NCBI RefSeq assembly: GCF_001687365.1
Contig: NZ_LGLV01000011.1
Span: forward strand, 62,001-126,000
DNA from: Pararhizobium polonicum
Lineage (GTDB): Bacteria > Pseudomonadota > Alphaproteobacteria > Rhizobiales > Rhizobiaceae
Reading direction: 5' to 3'
DNA: 64,000 nt
In this document: one piece after another, positions 17,928-28,123 of the stretch
Layout of the letters: each line of letters begins with the position of its first letter
How positions within the stretch are numbered: the stretch's first letter is position 1
Program-made: the position numbers and the translations under genes
The notes under the pieces: generated by a model
What the model was told of the DNA's origin: nothing
The model's database searches: none
Seen by the model: only the letters and a program-made list of their open reading frames with translations

Positions 17928-18740
17928 ATGATTGCAGCCACTGCGAAGATCCACCCGCTCTCGGTTATCGAAGACGGGGCGGTGATCGGCGACAATGTTG
18001 TTGTCGGCCCCTTCTGCCATGTCGGGCCGAAGGTGACGCTGGCGGACAATGTCGAGCTGATCAGCCATGTGGTCGTGCTCGGACGCACGACAGTCGGTAA
18101 GGGATCGAAGATTTTTCCGTCCGCCGTCATCGGCGGCGATTCGCAGAGCGTGCATCACAGTGCGGTCGATACGACTTTGGTGATCGGTGAAAACTGCACC
18201 ATCCGCGAAGGCGTGACGATGAACACGGGAACCGTCGAGCATGGCGGCGCGACGGTCATCGGCGACAACAATCTGTTTCTCGCCTATGCCCATGTCGCCC
18301 ATGATTGCCGCCTCGGCAACAATATCATCCTGTCCAACAACGTCATGCTGGCGGGCCATGTCACGGTCGGCGACCGCGCCATTCTCGGCGGCGGCTCGGC
18401 CGTACACCAGTTTGTCCGTATCGGGCGTCAGGCGTTCGTCGGAGGGCTTTCGGCTGTCGCCTATGACGTCATTCCCTATGGCATGCTGAATGGCAATCCG
18501 GGCTTGCTCGGTGGTCTGAATGTCGTGGGCATGAGCCGCTCCGGCATTGAAAAGCCAGTCATTCATACCGTGCGGCGTGCCTACAAGCAGATTTTCGAAG
18601 GTCCGGAATCCATTCGCGCCAATGCCGCAGCGATCCGTGGCGATTACGTCGATTGCCCGCCGGCGCTCGAGATTCTCGATTTCATCGCGGCGGAAAGCGA
18701 TCGGGCCCTGTCGTCACCGACACGGGGCAGCAAGGGCTGA
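17928..18740 (+). CDS. lpxA: Acyl-ACP--UDP-N-acetylglucosamine O-acyltransferase
   Basis: LpxA, 270 residues, the first enzyme of lipid A synthesis, moving a 3-hydroxyacyl chain from ACP to the 3-OH of UDP-GlcNAc. The left-handed beta-helix of hexapeptide repeats fills about residues 1-185; the catalytic His is in [11 protein letters not shown] (the second His in this motif). The C-terminal helical domain begins near [19 protein letters not shown]. It starts two bases after the fabZ stop and ends five before lpxI. Confidence 0.97.
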   Translation: MIAATAKIHPLSVIEDGAVIGDNVVVGPFCHVGPKVTLADNVELISHVVVLGRTTVGKGSKIFPSAVIGGDSQSVHHSAVDTTLVIGENCTIREGVTMNTGTVEHGGATVIGDNNLFLAYAHVAHDCRLGNNIILSNNVMLAGHVTVGDRAILGGGSAVHQFVRIGRQAFVGGLSAVAYDVIPYGMLNGNPGLLGGLNVVGMSRSGIEKPVIHTVRRAYKQIFEGPESIRANAAAIRGDYVDCPPALEILDFIAAESDRALSSPTRGSKG

Positions 18741-18745
18741 GGCAG

Positions 18746-19627
18746 ATGAGCTTGGACAGCCGGCCAGAGATCAAAGACCGGCTGGCGATCATCGCTGGTG
18801 GCGGTTTGCTGCCGCTGCATGTCGCCGAGGCGGCGCGGATACACGGCGAAAATCCCTTCATCATTGCGCTCACCAACGAATCGGACCGGGACTGGTCCGC
18901 GTTCGACCACACGACGCTTGGCATCGGCAATTTCAAGGCGATCAGCGGCGTCTTTCGCGATGCGGGGATCGGCCGCGTGGTCATGTCGGGTGCCGTGCGC
19001 CGCCGGCCGGACTGGCGCGATATCAAGCCGACGCTGAGGAGCCTCGCGAAAGTACCCAGCGTTCTGCGCACGCTTCTGTCGGGCGGTGATGATGCCGTTT
19101 TGAAAATGGCAATCGAGCTCATCGAGGCCAATGGTGCGCGGGTGATCGGCGTGCAGGAGATCGTGCCGGAGCTTTTGGCCGACATCGGCACGCTGGGCGC
19201 CTGCAATCCGGGCGCGGAAGACCAGGCGGATATCGAGGCTGCCGAAGCTGCTGCCATCGCGCTCGGCCATCTGGATGTCGGGCAGGGTGCCGTGGCCGTG
19301 GGCGGGCGCGTCGTCGCTCTGGAGGGGCCGGAAGGCACCGACGCGATGCTTGAACGCGTGGCGCGGCTGAAAGCCGATGGCCGCATTTCCAGCCGCCGGC
19401 GCGGTGTTCTCGTCAAGCTCTGCAAGCCGCAGCAGGATCTGCGTGCCGACCTGCCGTCGGTCGGGCCTTCGACGATCAGGAGCGCCCAGGCCGCCGGACT
19501 TGCCGGCATAGCGGTCGAGGCCGGCCGCGCACTGGTTCTCGAACGGGCCGAGATGATTGCACTGGCCAATGAGGCCGGTCTCTTTGTCACGGGGGTCGAC
19601 CGCGCCTTGTTGCGAGGTTTGCGATGA
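18746..19627 (+). CDS. lpxI: UDP-2,3-diacylglucosamine diphosphatase LpxI
   Basis: LpxI (formerly DUF1009), 293 residues, which hydrolyses UDP-2,3-diacylglucosamine to lipid X and UMP. It is the alphaproteobacterial alternative to LpxH and unrelated to it in sequence. Visible family features are the IIAGGGLLPLHVAEAA start near residues 14-29, ALTNESDRDWSAFDH, VMSGAVRRRPDW and the C-terminal VEAGRALVLERAEMIALANE. It sits between lpxA and lpxB, overlapping lpxB by four bases. ATG 18746 follows AGGCAG; the longer open frame upstream overlaps lpxA and is not protein-like. Confidence 0.95.
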   Translation: MSLDSRPEIKDRLAIIAGGGLLPLHVAEAARIHGENPFIIALTNESDRDWSAFDHTTLGIGNFKAISGVFRDAGIGRVVMSGAVRRRPDWRDIKPTLRSLAKVPSVLRTLLSGGDDAVLKMAIELIEANGARVIGVQEIVPELLADIGTLGACNPGAEDQADIEAAEAAAIALGHLDVGQGAVAVGGRVVALEGPEGTDAMLERVARLKADGRISSRRRGVLVKLCKPQQDLRADLPSVGPSTIRSAQAAGLAGIAVEAGRALVLERAEMIALANEAGLFVTGVDRALLRGLR

Positions 19628-20814
19628 ACGCGAACGGTCTGAAGCTCGCTGTGATTGCCGGAGAAGTCTCTGGCGACCTGCTTGGGGCCGACCTCGTCAA
19701 GTCTCTGCGTCCGCTGACCGGCGGCAATCTCTCCCTGGTGGGGGTTGGCGGCGAGGGGCTGGAGGCGGAGGGGCTTGTATCCCTGTTCGATTATTCCGAG
19801 CTGTCCATCATGGGGATCTCGCAGGTCCTGGCCAGGTTGCCGAAGCTCATCCTGCGGATACGCCAGACGGCCAGCGCCATCATTGCGGCCAGGCCGGATG
19901 TCCTCGTTATCATTGACAGCCCGGATTTTACCCATCGCGTCGCACGCATCGTCCGCAAGGCTTTGCCGGACCTGCCGATCGTCAACTATGTCTGCCCGAG
20001 CGTCTGGGCCTGGAAGCCCGAACGCGCCCTCAAGATGCGGCCCTATGTCGATCACGTTCTGGCGGTGCTTCCCTTTGAGCCGGAGGTGATGCAGCGCCTT
20101 GGCGGTCCGCCGACGACCTATGTCGGGCACCGGCTGGCAAGCGACGCCAATGTGCTGTCCGTCCGCGCGCAGCAGGTGGAAAAACACGCCGCGGGGGTGG
20201 ATGTGGATGTAGCAGCTGCCACATGCCTGCTGCTGCCAGGGTCGCGCGGCAGCGAAATCAGCCGGCTGTTGCCCGCTTTCGGAGAAACGGCGCAGGAGTT
20301 GCGCAGCCGTCATCCGGACATGCGGTTCCTGCTCCCGACCGTTCCAAGGCAGGAAAAGCTCGTCCGTCAGATCACCGAATTCTGGCCCGTCAAACCGGAG
20401 ATCACGGTTGGTGCAGCGGCCAAGTGGCAGGCTTTCGCCGAGGCCGATGCTGCCATTGCCGCATCCGGTACCGTCATTCTCGAGCTTGGGCTGGCCGGTA
20501 TCCCGGTGGTGTCGACCTACAAGGCCGATTGGATCATTCGGCTGATGCACAAGCGCATCAAGATCTGGACGGCGGCCATTCCCAATCTCGTGGCCGATTA
20601 TCCGGTGGTGCCGGAATATCTCAACGAAGCGATCCGCCCCGGTGCGCTGTCTCGCTGGGTGGAGCGTCTGACCGCCGTCACGCCCGAGCGCGAGGCGATG
20701 CTGTCCGGTTTCCGCACCGTCTGGAAGCGCATGGCGACGGACAGGCCACCCGGAGAGGCCGCCGCCCAAATCGTTCTGGATGTTCTCAATGCAAAAAAGC
20801 CCGGCCATCTCTGA
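19624..20814 (+). CDS. lpxB: Lipid-A-disaccharide synthase
   Basis: LpxB, 396 residues, a peripheral-membrane GT-B glycosyltransferase that joins lipid X and UDP-diacylglucosamine into the disaccharide core of lipid A. Recognised from VIAGEVSGDLLGADLV at the start, ELSIMGISQVL, IDSPDFTHRVAR, NYVCPSVWAWKP and AASGTVILELGLAGIPVVSTYK. The ATGA overlap with lpxI gives coupling. The 5' arm of the following terminator lies inside its last codons, and it converges with gltA. Confidence 0.97.
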   Translation: MNANGLKLAVIAGEVSGDLLGADLVKSLRPLTGGNLSLVGVGGEGLEAEGLVSLFDYSELSIMGISQVLARLPKLILRIRQTASAIIAARPDVLVIIDSPDFTHRVARIVRKALPDLPIVNYVCPSVWAWKPERALKMRPYVDHVLAVLPFEPEVMQRLGGPPTTYVGHRLASDANVLSVRAQQVEKHAAGVDVDVAAATCLLLPGSRGSEISRLLPAFGETAQELRSRHPDMRFLLPTVPRQEKLVRQITEFWPVKPEITVGAAAKWQAFAEADAAIAASGTVILELGLAGIPVVSTYKADWIIRLMHKRIKIWTAAIPNLVADYPVVPEYLNEAIRPGALSRWVERLTAVTPEREAMLSGFRTVWKRMATDRPPGEAAAQIVLDVLNAKKPGHL

Positions 20815-20829
20815 AGAGGCCGGGCTTTT
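20795..20829. terminator. Bidirectional terminator between lpxB and gltA
   Basis: AAAAGCCCGGCC (20795-20806) pairs perfectly with GGCCGGGCTTTT (20818-20829). The A and T flanks make it usable from both strands, serving the convergent lpxB and gltA. Confidence 0.92.
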
Positions 20830-20850
20830 CCATGTGCTGATTCCGTCAGC

Positions 20851-22140
20851 TTAGCGCTTGGAGACGGGTACGTAATCGCGTTCCGGCTCGCCGATGTAGA
20901 GCTGGCGCGGACGGCCGATGCGCTGTTCCGGATCTTCGATCATCTCGTTCCACTGGGCGATCCAGCCGACCGTGCGGGCGAGTGCGAACAGCACCGTGAA
21001 CATGGTCGTGGGGAAGCCGAGAGCCTTCAGCGTGATGCCGGAGTAGAAGTCGATGTTCGGATAGAGCTTCTTCTCGATGAAGTAGCTGTCCGTCAGTGCG
21101 ATGCGCTCGAGTTCCATCGCAACGTCCAGCAGCGGATCGTCCTTGTGGCCGAGTTCCGCCAGCACTTCATGCGTCGTCTTCTGCATGATCTTGGCGCGCG
21201 GGTCGTAGTTCTTGTAGACGCGGTGGCCAAAGCCCATCAGACGGAACGGATCGTTCTTGTCCTTGGCGCGGGCGATAAATTCCGGAATACGATCGACCGA
21301 GCCGATTTCAGCCAGCATGTTGAGGGCTGCTTCGTTGGCGCCGCCATGGGCGGGGCCCCAGAGGCAGGCAATACCGGCAGCGATACAGGCGAACGGGTTG
21401 GCACCCGAGGAGCCGGCAAGGCGCACTGTGGACGTCGAAGCGTTCTGCTCGTGATCGGCGTGCAGGATGAAGATGCGGTCCATGGCGCGGGCAAGCACCG
21501 GATTGACCGTATATTCTTCGCACGGAACAGCAAAACACATGCGCAGGAAGTTCGACGCGTAGTCCAGATCGTTCTTCGGATAAACGAAGGGCTGGCCGAT
21601 ATGGTACTTATAGGCCATGGCGGCGAGCGTCGGCATCTTGGCGATCATCCGCAGGCTGGCAACCATGCGCTGATGCGGATCGGTGATGTCGGTCGAGTCG
21701 TGATAGAAGGCCGAAAGGGCGCCGACACAGCCGCACATGACAGCCATCGGATGAGCATCGCGGCGAAAGCCGGTAAAGAAGCGGGACATCTGCTCGTGCA
21801 CCATCGTATGATGGGTGACGCGGTAGTCGAAGTCGACTTTCTGTGCCTTGGTCGGGAGTTCGCCGTAGAGCAGCAGATAGCAGACTTCCAGGAAGTCGCC
21901 ATGCTCGGCCAATTGCTCGATCGGATAGCCGCGATGCAGGAGGATACCCTGGTCACCGTCGATATAGGTGATCTTGGATTCACACGATGCTGTCGAGGTG
22001 AAGCCGGGGTCGTAGGTAAACTGGCCGGTCTGCTTGTAGAGGGTGCCGATATCGACCACATCCGGACCGATCGACCCCGATCGCACCGGCAATTCTACCG
22101 TTTTGTCATCGACGGTTACGACTGCGCTTTTTCCTGTCAT
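20851..22140 (-). CDS. gltA: Citrate synthase
   Basis: Type II (hexameric, Gram-negative type) citrate synthase, 429 residues, condensing oxaloacetate and acetyl-CoA at the entry of the TCA cycle. Active-site segments are [22 protein letters not shown] and [15 protein letters not shown] with the catalytic His residues, and the Asp in YPNIDFYSG. The N-terminal domain with [19 protein letters not shown] is typical of this class. ATG 22140 follows ACGGAGGATCCCC, a strong ribosome site. It is a single-gene unit, convergent with lpxB and divergent from comEC. Confidence 0.97.
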   Translation of the reverse strand: MTGKSAVVTVDDKTVELPVRSGSIGPDVVDIGTLYKQTGQFTYDPGFTSTASCESKITYIDGDQGILLHRGYPIEQLAEHGDFLEVCYLLLYGELPTKAQKVDFDYRVTHHTMVHEQMSRFFTGFRRDAHPMAVMCGCVGALSAFYHDSTDITDPHQRMVASLRMIAKMPTLAAMAYKYHIGQPFVYPKNDLDYASNFLRMCFAVPCEEYTVNPVLARAMDRIFILHADHEQNASTSTVRLAGSSGANPFACIAAGIACLWGPAHGGANEAALNMLAEIGSVDRIPEFIARAKDKNDPFRLMGFGHRVYKNYDPRAKIMQKTTHEVLAELGHKDDPLLDVAMELERIALTDSYFIEKKLYPNIDFYSGITLKALGFPTTMFTVLFALARTVGWIAQWNEMIEDPEQRIGRPRQLYIGEPERDYVPVSKR

Positions 22141-22450
22141 GGGGATCCTCCGTTTGCAGCAAATTGGCACACAATTATGCCGCAGATATTAACGCCGACC
22201 ATGTGCTACCCGATTTAGACACGGCTGCCAAGTTGAACCAAAGGCAAATTGTGCGATGCAAAAATAGGCATATGGCAACGCAATAATTACATGTTCGGCC
22301 CGTATGTCCAATGACATAATCGTTCGGGGCTGGTCGCCCGCTGTGGGTCGGGAAACTGCTGCCTGTTTTTTAGGCGAAAATCTCCTCGGTTGCATTTGAG
22401 GGTGCCCGGTTGCAAACTGCTGATGGGCGAGTGCGGCTGGAGCGGCATTC
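22141..22450. other. Divergent intergenic region gltA / comEC
   Basis: A 310-base noncoding stretch that must hold both promoters. It is AT-richer in 22190-22320 (for example AAATTGTGCGATGCAAAAAT and CAATAATTACATG). I could not assign -35/-10 boxes with confidence and see no conserved protein-coding frame or RNA gene. Confidence 0.6.
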
Positions 22451-24949
22451 ATGACTGAGGGGCAGGAGCCAAGAGTGGCGTCACGCACGCGGTTTCGCGG
22501 CGCGCTTCCCGATGCCTTTCAGACTTTGCTGAAAATCCCTGAAACACCTGAAAAAACATCGGAAAACCCGGAGCGACCGCCATATTTTACAAGGCTCCCG
22601 TCAATTGGCAGGAAGCTGCGAGGGGGCGAGTGGCGTGTTCGGTTCCGGCAGGCCGTGAGGGAGGAGCAGGCCTTCGGTCATGCTTTTCTGTTCATACCGG
22701 TGTTCCTTGGCCTGGGTTCGCTCGTGTGGTTTTCGCTTGCCGAGACGCCCGGCTTTCTCAAACTTGCACTGCTGACGTGCGTTTTTGGCATAGCAGCTTT
22801 TTTGCTCCGGCATTCGGCCAGCGTCTGGCGCATCATCACGCTTCTGGCTGCGTTGTTTATCGCAGGCATGGTGCTTGCCGCCGTGGAGACGGCGCGCATG
22901 GATACGGTGTTGCTCGATACGCCGGTCACGACAATGGTTCGCGGTACGGTCACGGCGCGGGAAACCACCGACCGGGGGTATTGGCGCTACACGGTCGCTG
23001 TGACGCAGACCACGGATCCGGTCTTGAAGCGTCCTCCCGAGATGGTCACGCTTCTCTCCCGCAACCGCGAAACGCCGGTCGGGATCGGTGGTGGGATCGA
23101 GGGCAGGGCGCGATTGTCGCCGCCATCCGGCGCCGTCCTCCCCGGTCTCAACGATTTCGCCTTCGACAGCTATTTCAAGGGCATCGGCGCAGTTGGGTAT
23201 TTCTACGGAAAGCCGCAGGCCGTCGCGGCAGCTGACGACGGTGTCAAAGGCGGGATCGCAGCATGGCGTGTTCGCGCGGGCGAGGCTGTGGCCCGATGGC
23301 GCGAGGCGATCGGCGCGCGTATTCGCGGAACGATCGGTGGCGATGCAGGCGCAATTGCCGCGGCGCTGGTGACGGCCGAGGAGCGCGCCATCAGCCGTCC
23401 GACGATCGAAGCGCTGCGCGAGGCGGGACTTGCGCATGTGCTGGCGATTTCCGGGTTGAACATGGTTCTCGCGGCCGGAACCTTCCTGGTCGGCGCCCGC
23501 ACGCTTCTCAGTCTCGTTCCGGGGCTGGCACACCGGTTTCCGATCAAGAAGATTGCCGCTGCCGGCGCCCTGATCATGGTGTTCGCCTATATTCTCATCT
23601 CGGGCGGTGCTGTGTCTGCCGTCCGGTCCTGGATCATGATTTCCATCATGCTCGTTGCCGTGTTCTTCGATCGGCCGTCGATCAGCCTGCGCAATGTGGC
23701 GCTGTCGGCGCTGATCATTCTGGTGGTCACCCCGTCGGCTGCGACCGGCCCCGGTTTCCAGATGTCGTTTGCCGCGACATTGGCGCTGGTCGCCGGTTAT
23801 GCGCATTGGCGCGAGCGGCCTGGCCGTGACGCGCGGCCGGCCCGCCGCAAAGCCGGGCCGCTGACGGCCGTTGGCGGCTTTTTCGCCGGCTTGCTGCTCA
23901 GTTCCTTCATCGGCGGTATGTCGACGATGATTTATTCGGCCGGGCATTTCCACAGGCTTGCGGCCTATGGGCTCGTCGGCAATGTGCTGGCCATGCCGGT
24001 CATCAGCATTTTCGTCATGCCGTTCGCCCTGATTGCCATGCTCCTGATGCCCTTTGGGCTGGATCGCTATCCGCTGCTGGTCATGGGGCAGGGGCTGGAT
24101 TGGATGATCACCATCGCTGATATGGTCTCTTCCTGGGGTGGCGAGGTGACGACCGGCCGCATCCCGGACCATGCTTTCATGCTGATTGCGGCGGGCGGTG
24201 TTCTCGCCTGTCTGCTTCGAACATGGCTGGCCGTGTCCGGCCTCATTGTCGTTGCCGCAGGCCTTCTCGTGGTGTGGAGCGGCACTGCTGCGCGGCCAGA
24301 CGTGGTGATCGCGGAAGATGGGCGTCTGGTGGCGATGATCGAACAGGACAGAGCTGCCACCAACCGGAGCAAGCCGCCCGATTTCGTCTTTTCCCAGTGG
24401 CAGCGGGCGCTGCGTTTGCAGAGCCATCAAAAGCCGGAGCAGCGGACTGATCTGGCAATCGAGGATACCGAAGTGCCGGAACCGGCCGTAACAGAGACCG
24501 GTGGCGGCCGGAAAAAGCGGCCACCGATCGACAAGGATCTGGCGCGTTTTGCCGTTCGCCAGCTTTTGGCCGAGGCAACGCCCGACCGTTTCCTGTGCGT
24601 GCCGAAACAATGGTGTGCCGCCAGGGCGCGGCAGGGCTGGCGGATCGTCACGGTCGAAGACGCGCGGTTTATCGGTATTGCCTGCGACGAGGCGGATATC
24701 GTCGTGATACCGGTCATGCTGCGATTTCGCACCTGCCGGTCGGGTGCGCTGCTGTTGAGCGGTCAAAGCCTACGGCGCACGGGGGCGGTCGAGATTTACG
24801 GTCCGTCTCCGGGCGAGCCGGCGGGAGAGACCGGCAAGGCGGAGATGCGGGTGGTTTTCGCACTGGAACAGTTGCAGCGGCCATGGGCACGACACAGGAC
24901 CTACGACTGGCGAACCGGGCTGTTCGATGCGCAGGCACCGGATGAATAA
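22451..24949 (+). CDS. comEC: ComEC/Rec2 family membrane protein
   Basis: An 832-residue polytopic membrane protein of the ComEC/Rec2 family, the inner-membrane channel for DNA uptake in transformable bacteria. After a cytoplasmic N-terminus and two or three membrane segments comes a DUF4131-like region, then the competence domain with AHVLAISGLNMVLAAG near 330 and several further membrane segments to about 610. The C-terminal 220 residues do not show the HxHxDH metal site of the beta-lactamase-like nuclease domain found in Bacillus ComEC. Whether this organism is naturally transformable is unknown. The start ATG 22451 lies in a stretch with weak ribosome-site signal (CTGGAG 14 bases before). 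Confidence 0.88.
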   Translation: MTEGQEPRVASRTRFRGALPDAFQTLLKIPETPEKTSENPERPPYFTRLPSIGRKLRGGEWRVRFRQAVREEQAFGHAFLFIPVFLGLGSLVWFSLAETPGFLKLALLTCVFGIAAFLLRHSASVWRIITLLAALFIAGMVLAAVETARMDTVLLDTPVTTMVRGTVTARETTDRGYWRYTVAVTQTTDPVLKRPPEMVTLLSRNRETPVGIGGGIEGRARLSPPSGAVLPGLNDFAFDSYFKGIGAVGYFYGKPQAVAAADDGVKGGIAAWRVRAGEAVARWREAIGARIRGTIGGDAGAIAAALVTAEERAISRPTIEALREAGLAHVLAISGLNMVLAAGTFLVGARTLLSLVPGLAHRFPIKKIAAAGALIMVFAYILISGGAVSAVRSWIMISIMLVAVFFDRPSISLRNVALSALIILVVTPSAATGPGFQMSFAATLALVAGYAHWRERPGRDARPARRKAGPLTAVGGFFAGLLLSSFIGGMSTMIYSAGHFHRLAAYGLVGNVLAMPVISIFVMPFALIAMLLMPFGLDRYPLLVMGQGLDWMITIADMVSSWGGEVTTGRIPDHAFMLIAAGGVLACLLRTWLAVSGLIVVAAGLLVVWSGTAARPDVVIAEDGRLVAMIEQDRAATNRSKPPDFVFSQWQRALRLQSHQKPEQRTDLAIEDTEVPEPAVTETGGGRKKRPPIDKDLARFAVRQLLAEATPDRFLCVPKQWCAARARQGWRIVTVEDARFIGIACDEADIVVIPVMLRFRTCRSGALLLSGQSLRRTGAVEIYGPSPGEPAGETGKAEMRVVFALEQLQRPWARHRTYDWRTGLFDAQAPDE

Positions 24950-25176
24950 GGCCGGTTCCGGCTTCAGGCATGAGCGATGGGAAGCCGATTTCCGCCAATT
25001 TATTTATTCTTGATTAAAGCACTCCACAAATCCTTGTCTTTCCGCCATAGTATGTCATATGAAGCCGCGATGGACGCCGGCGCCGCTGGGGCCGGCTGTC
25101 AAATGATGGATTTGCGCGTTCCTGCCATCCCGTTCTCCCAAGCGGACGGTGGGCGATGATGAGATAAGGATAGATC

Positions 25177-26163
<987 letters not shown>

Positions 26164-26167
26164 GACC

Positions 26168-26593
26168 ATGGCCAGCAAGATCAGCGAAAGCGCCGGCGAC
26201 CTCGAGGAAAACAGCGAGATCAACGTCACTCCTTTCATCGACGTCATGCTCGTTCTGTTGATCATCTTCATGGTGGCGGCGCCGCTCGCCACCGTCGATA
26301 TGAAGGTCGACCTGCCGCAATCGGCCGCAGCACCGGTCAAGCGCGACGACAAGCCGGTTTTCGTTACCCTGAAGGCCGACCTCTCCCTGGCGCTGGGCAA
26401 CGATGAAACCGAACGCGACGATTTCGTCGCGGAGCTCAACCGCATGACCGAGGGCAATACGCAGACCCGCATCCTGCTGCGCGCCGACAAGGCCGTCGAC
26501 TACGGCGAGCTGATGGCGGTCATGAACCTCATCCAGAGGGCGGGCTATGCGAAAATCGGACTTGTCGGCCTGGAAGCGGCCCCTGCCGGCTGA
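26168..26593 (+). CDS. exbD: TonB-system transport protein ExbD
   Basis: ExbD, 141 residues: short cytoplasmic N-terminus, one membrane helix and a periplasmic domain. The helix carries INVTPFIDVMLVLLIIFMV (about 20-38), with the Asp28-position residue that takes part in proton translocation. The periplasmic segment (PVFVTLKADLSLALGN to the end) is the usual fold that contacts TonB. ATG 26168 gives the standard length; the longer open frame upstream lies inside exbB. It converges with the PagL-like gene, with 14 bases between stops. Confidence 0.95.
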   Translation: MASKISESAGDLEENSEINVTPFIDVMLVLLIIFMVAAPLATVDMKVDLPQSAAAPVKRDDKPVFVTLKADLSLALGNDETERDDFVAELNRMTEGNTQTRILLRADKAVDYGELMAVMNLIQRAGYAKIGLVGLEAAPAG

Positions 26594-26607
26594 GGCCGGA
26601 AGCGGGA

Positions 26608-27195
26608 TTAAAACTTGTATCCGATGGCCAGGCCTGCATGGCTGAGGCCATCGTTCGGCCCGTCGCACAGATTGGCGTGCGACGAATGGTCCGCCGTTGC
26701 CAGGATCCGCCAGTTGTCCGTTACCCGGTAACCGACCGCGACCTGCTCGCGAAAGAGCAGGCGGCATCCCAGATCCGGCCCGCGAGCGCCGCTATCCAGA
26801 TTGCCATTGTGAACGGTCCCCCCAAGGCCGAGTTCGACAAAGAAACGGTCGGTGATATCGGCGGTCCAGCTGAAGCCGCCATAAATCTGATCGACCCCGC
26901 CGCCTGCGCCGATGGAGGTGCCAAGATAGATCCTCGGTTCGAGAATGGACTGCTGCCATGTTGCCGTCCCGCCGCTCGACAGCGGATCGAAGAATATCGT
27001 GGCGGACGGAAAGATGCCCGATTCGCGCCCGTCTCCGCCATTGATCGAGGCACTGGTGCCGAAACGCAGTTCATCGAAAATCGCTTCGGCGGCCATCGCG
27101 CTCTGATGTCCTGGGCTGGAAAAGACCAAAGCTGTCGAGAAAAGTCCAAGCCGAATAAGATTGGTCAGACGTGGCTGTTTAAAACGCACTTGCAC
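26608..27195 (-). CDS. PagL-like acyloxyacyl hydrolase (lipid A 3-O-deacylase family)
   Basis: A 195-residue outer-membrane beta-barrel protein of the PagL family, which removes the 3-O-acyl chain of lipid A. It starts at GTG 27195, chosen because GGGAGG lies about seven bases before and a signal peptide follows (hydrophobic 12-27, AMAAEA near 33-38). The open frame could extend 43 codons further, but that part is Cys-rich and unlike an export signal. Family traits: ELGLGGTVHNGN near 121-132, and the C-terminal active-site region with His170, Ser172, ANLC and NDG before the closing GYKF. The acidic third member of the catalytic triad is not evident, so activity should be treated as unproven. 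Confidence 0.8.
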   Translation of the reverse strand: MQVRFKQPRLTNLIRLGLFSTALVFSSPGHQSAMAAEAIFDELRFGTSASINGGDGRESGIFPSATIFFDPLSSGGTATWQQSILEPRIYLGTSIGAGGGVDQIYGGFSWTADITDRFFVELGLGGTVHNGNLDSGARGPDLGCRLLFREQVAVGYRVTDNWRILATADHSSHANLCDGPNDGLSHAGLAIGYKF

Positions 27196-27457
27196 TTTTA
27201 CGCCTCCCGTTCCGGCGATTCGGTTCAATGCATGGGGAATCTGACCGGATTTCTTGCAGATGGGAACCAGAATATGTGTGCCGGCTTTTGTGAAGCTTGC
27301 TTTTTTGCAAGAACTGCATTCCATAGCTTGAAACGGCAGATGCGCGGATTTATGAGCTTGGCCATGCCCGGTCGACTCACGCCACCGGTTGTTTTATCTG
27401 CGCAAGCCAAAAGCGCGCAAACGCCGGAAGACGATCCGGATCACGAGGGCAGGCAGG

Positions 27458-28123
27458 ATGAATTTCGAAGCAGCACGCATCAAGATGGTCGACAACCAGA
27501 TCCGCACGACGGATGTGACGTCGCACGCCGTTCTTTCGGCATTCCTGTCGGTTCCGCGAGAAGAGTTCGTGCCTGTGGGGATGAAGCCGCTGGCCTATAT
27601 CGACAGCGATATCGAGCTGTCGGCAGATCCTGCCACTGGCCGGCGCTACCTGATGGAGCCGTCGCCCCTGGCCAAGCTTCTCCAGCTGGCCGAAATTTCC
27701 AAGGGCGACAAGGTGCTCGAGGTCGGTTGCGGCACGGGCTACGCATCGGCAATTCTGTCGGACCTTGCCGGTTCGGTGGTGGCGCTCGAAAGCGATGCCG
27801 CACTTGCTTCGGAAGCAACGGCAACTTTGACCCGTCTCGGTTATTCGAATGTTTCGGTCGTCACGGGCGAGCTCGAAAAGGGCCATGCGGCACACGCGCC
27901 GTATGACGTGATCTTCGTTCACGGCGCGGTCGAGACGGTCCCGGCATCACTTCTGGCACAGTTGAATGACGGCGGTCGTCTGGTGGCGGTGGTTGGCTTT
28001 GGCAATGCGTCACGTGCCCAGCTCTTCCTGCGGGAAAACGGCAAGACATCGGAGCGGCTGGCGTTCAACACAGCCGTCAAGCCGCTGCCGGGATTCCGGC
28101 TGGCCCGCGAATTCGTCTTTTGA
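27458..28123 (+). CDS. PCMT-family methyltransferase (protein-L-isoaspartate O-methyltransferase-like)
   Basis: A 221-residue class I SAM-dependent methyltransferase. SAM motif I, VLEVGCGTGYAS, is at about 86-97, followed by the acidic VVALESD. Sequence around RTTDVTSHAVLSAFLSVPRE and EEFVP resembles Pcm enzymes, but the segment between has diverged, so the substrate may differ from isoaspartyl residues. A more canonical pcm lies at 53056-53709. ATG 27458 follows GGCAGG. In the rhizobia I know it is found just upstream of tolC, as here, which hints at an envelope or secretion link, though none is proven. Confidence 0.85.
   Translation: MNFEAARIKMVDNQIRTTDVTSHAVLSAFLSVPREEFVPVGMKPLAYIDSDIELSADPATGRRYLMEPSPLAKLLQLAEISKGDKVLEVGCGTGYASAILSDLAGSVVALESDAALASEATATLTRLGYSNVSVVTGELEKGHAAHAPYDVIFVHGAVETVPASLLAQLNDGGRLVAVVGFGNASRAQLFLRENGKTSERLAFNTAVKPLPGFRLAREFVF

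Noticed and set aside
18682-20808. 708-codon open frame antisense to lpxI and lpxB
   Set aside because: Shadow of real genes on the other strand; the lpx genes are certain.
22141-22450. Missing gene (for example gltX) between gltA and comEC
   Set aside because: No remnant of any synthetase is visible and I could not be sure that relatives carry one here.
24977-25159. 60-codon open frame between comEC and exbB
   Set aside because: Sequence looks like noncoding leader with no family resemblance; no good ribosome site.
24950-25176. Iron-responsive (Irr or RirA) operator before exbB
   Set aside because: Looked for the usual dyads in the AT-rich stretch near 25000 but found no acceptable match.
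27196-27324. Longer PagL-like protein from ATG 27324
   Set aside because: The added 43 residues are Cys-rich and would bury the signal peptide; GTG 27195 has a GGGAGG site.
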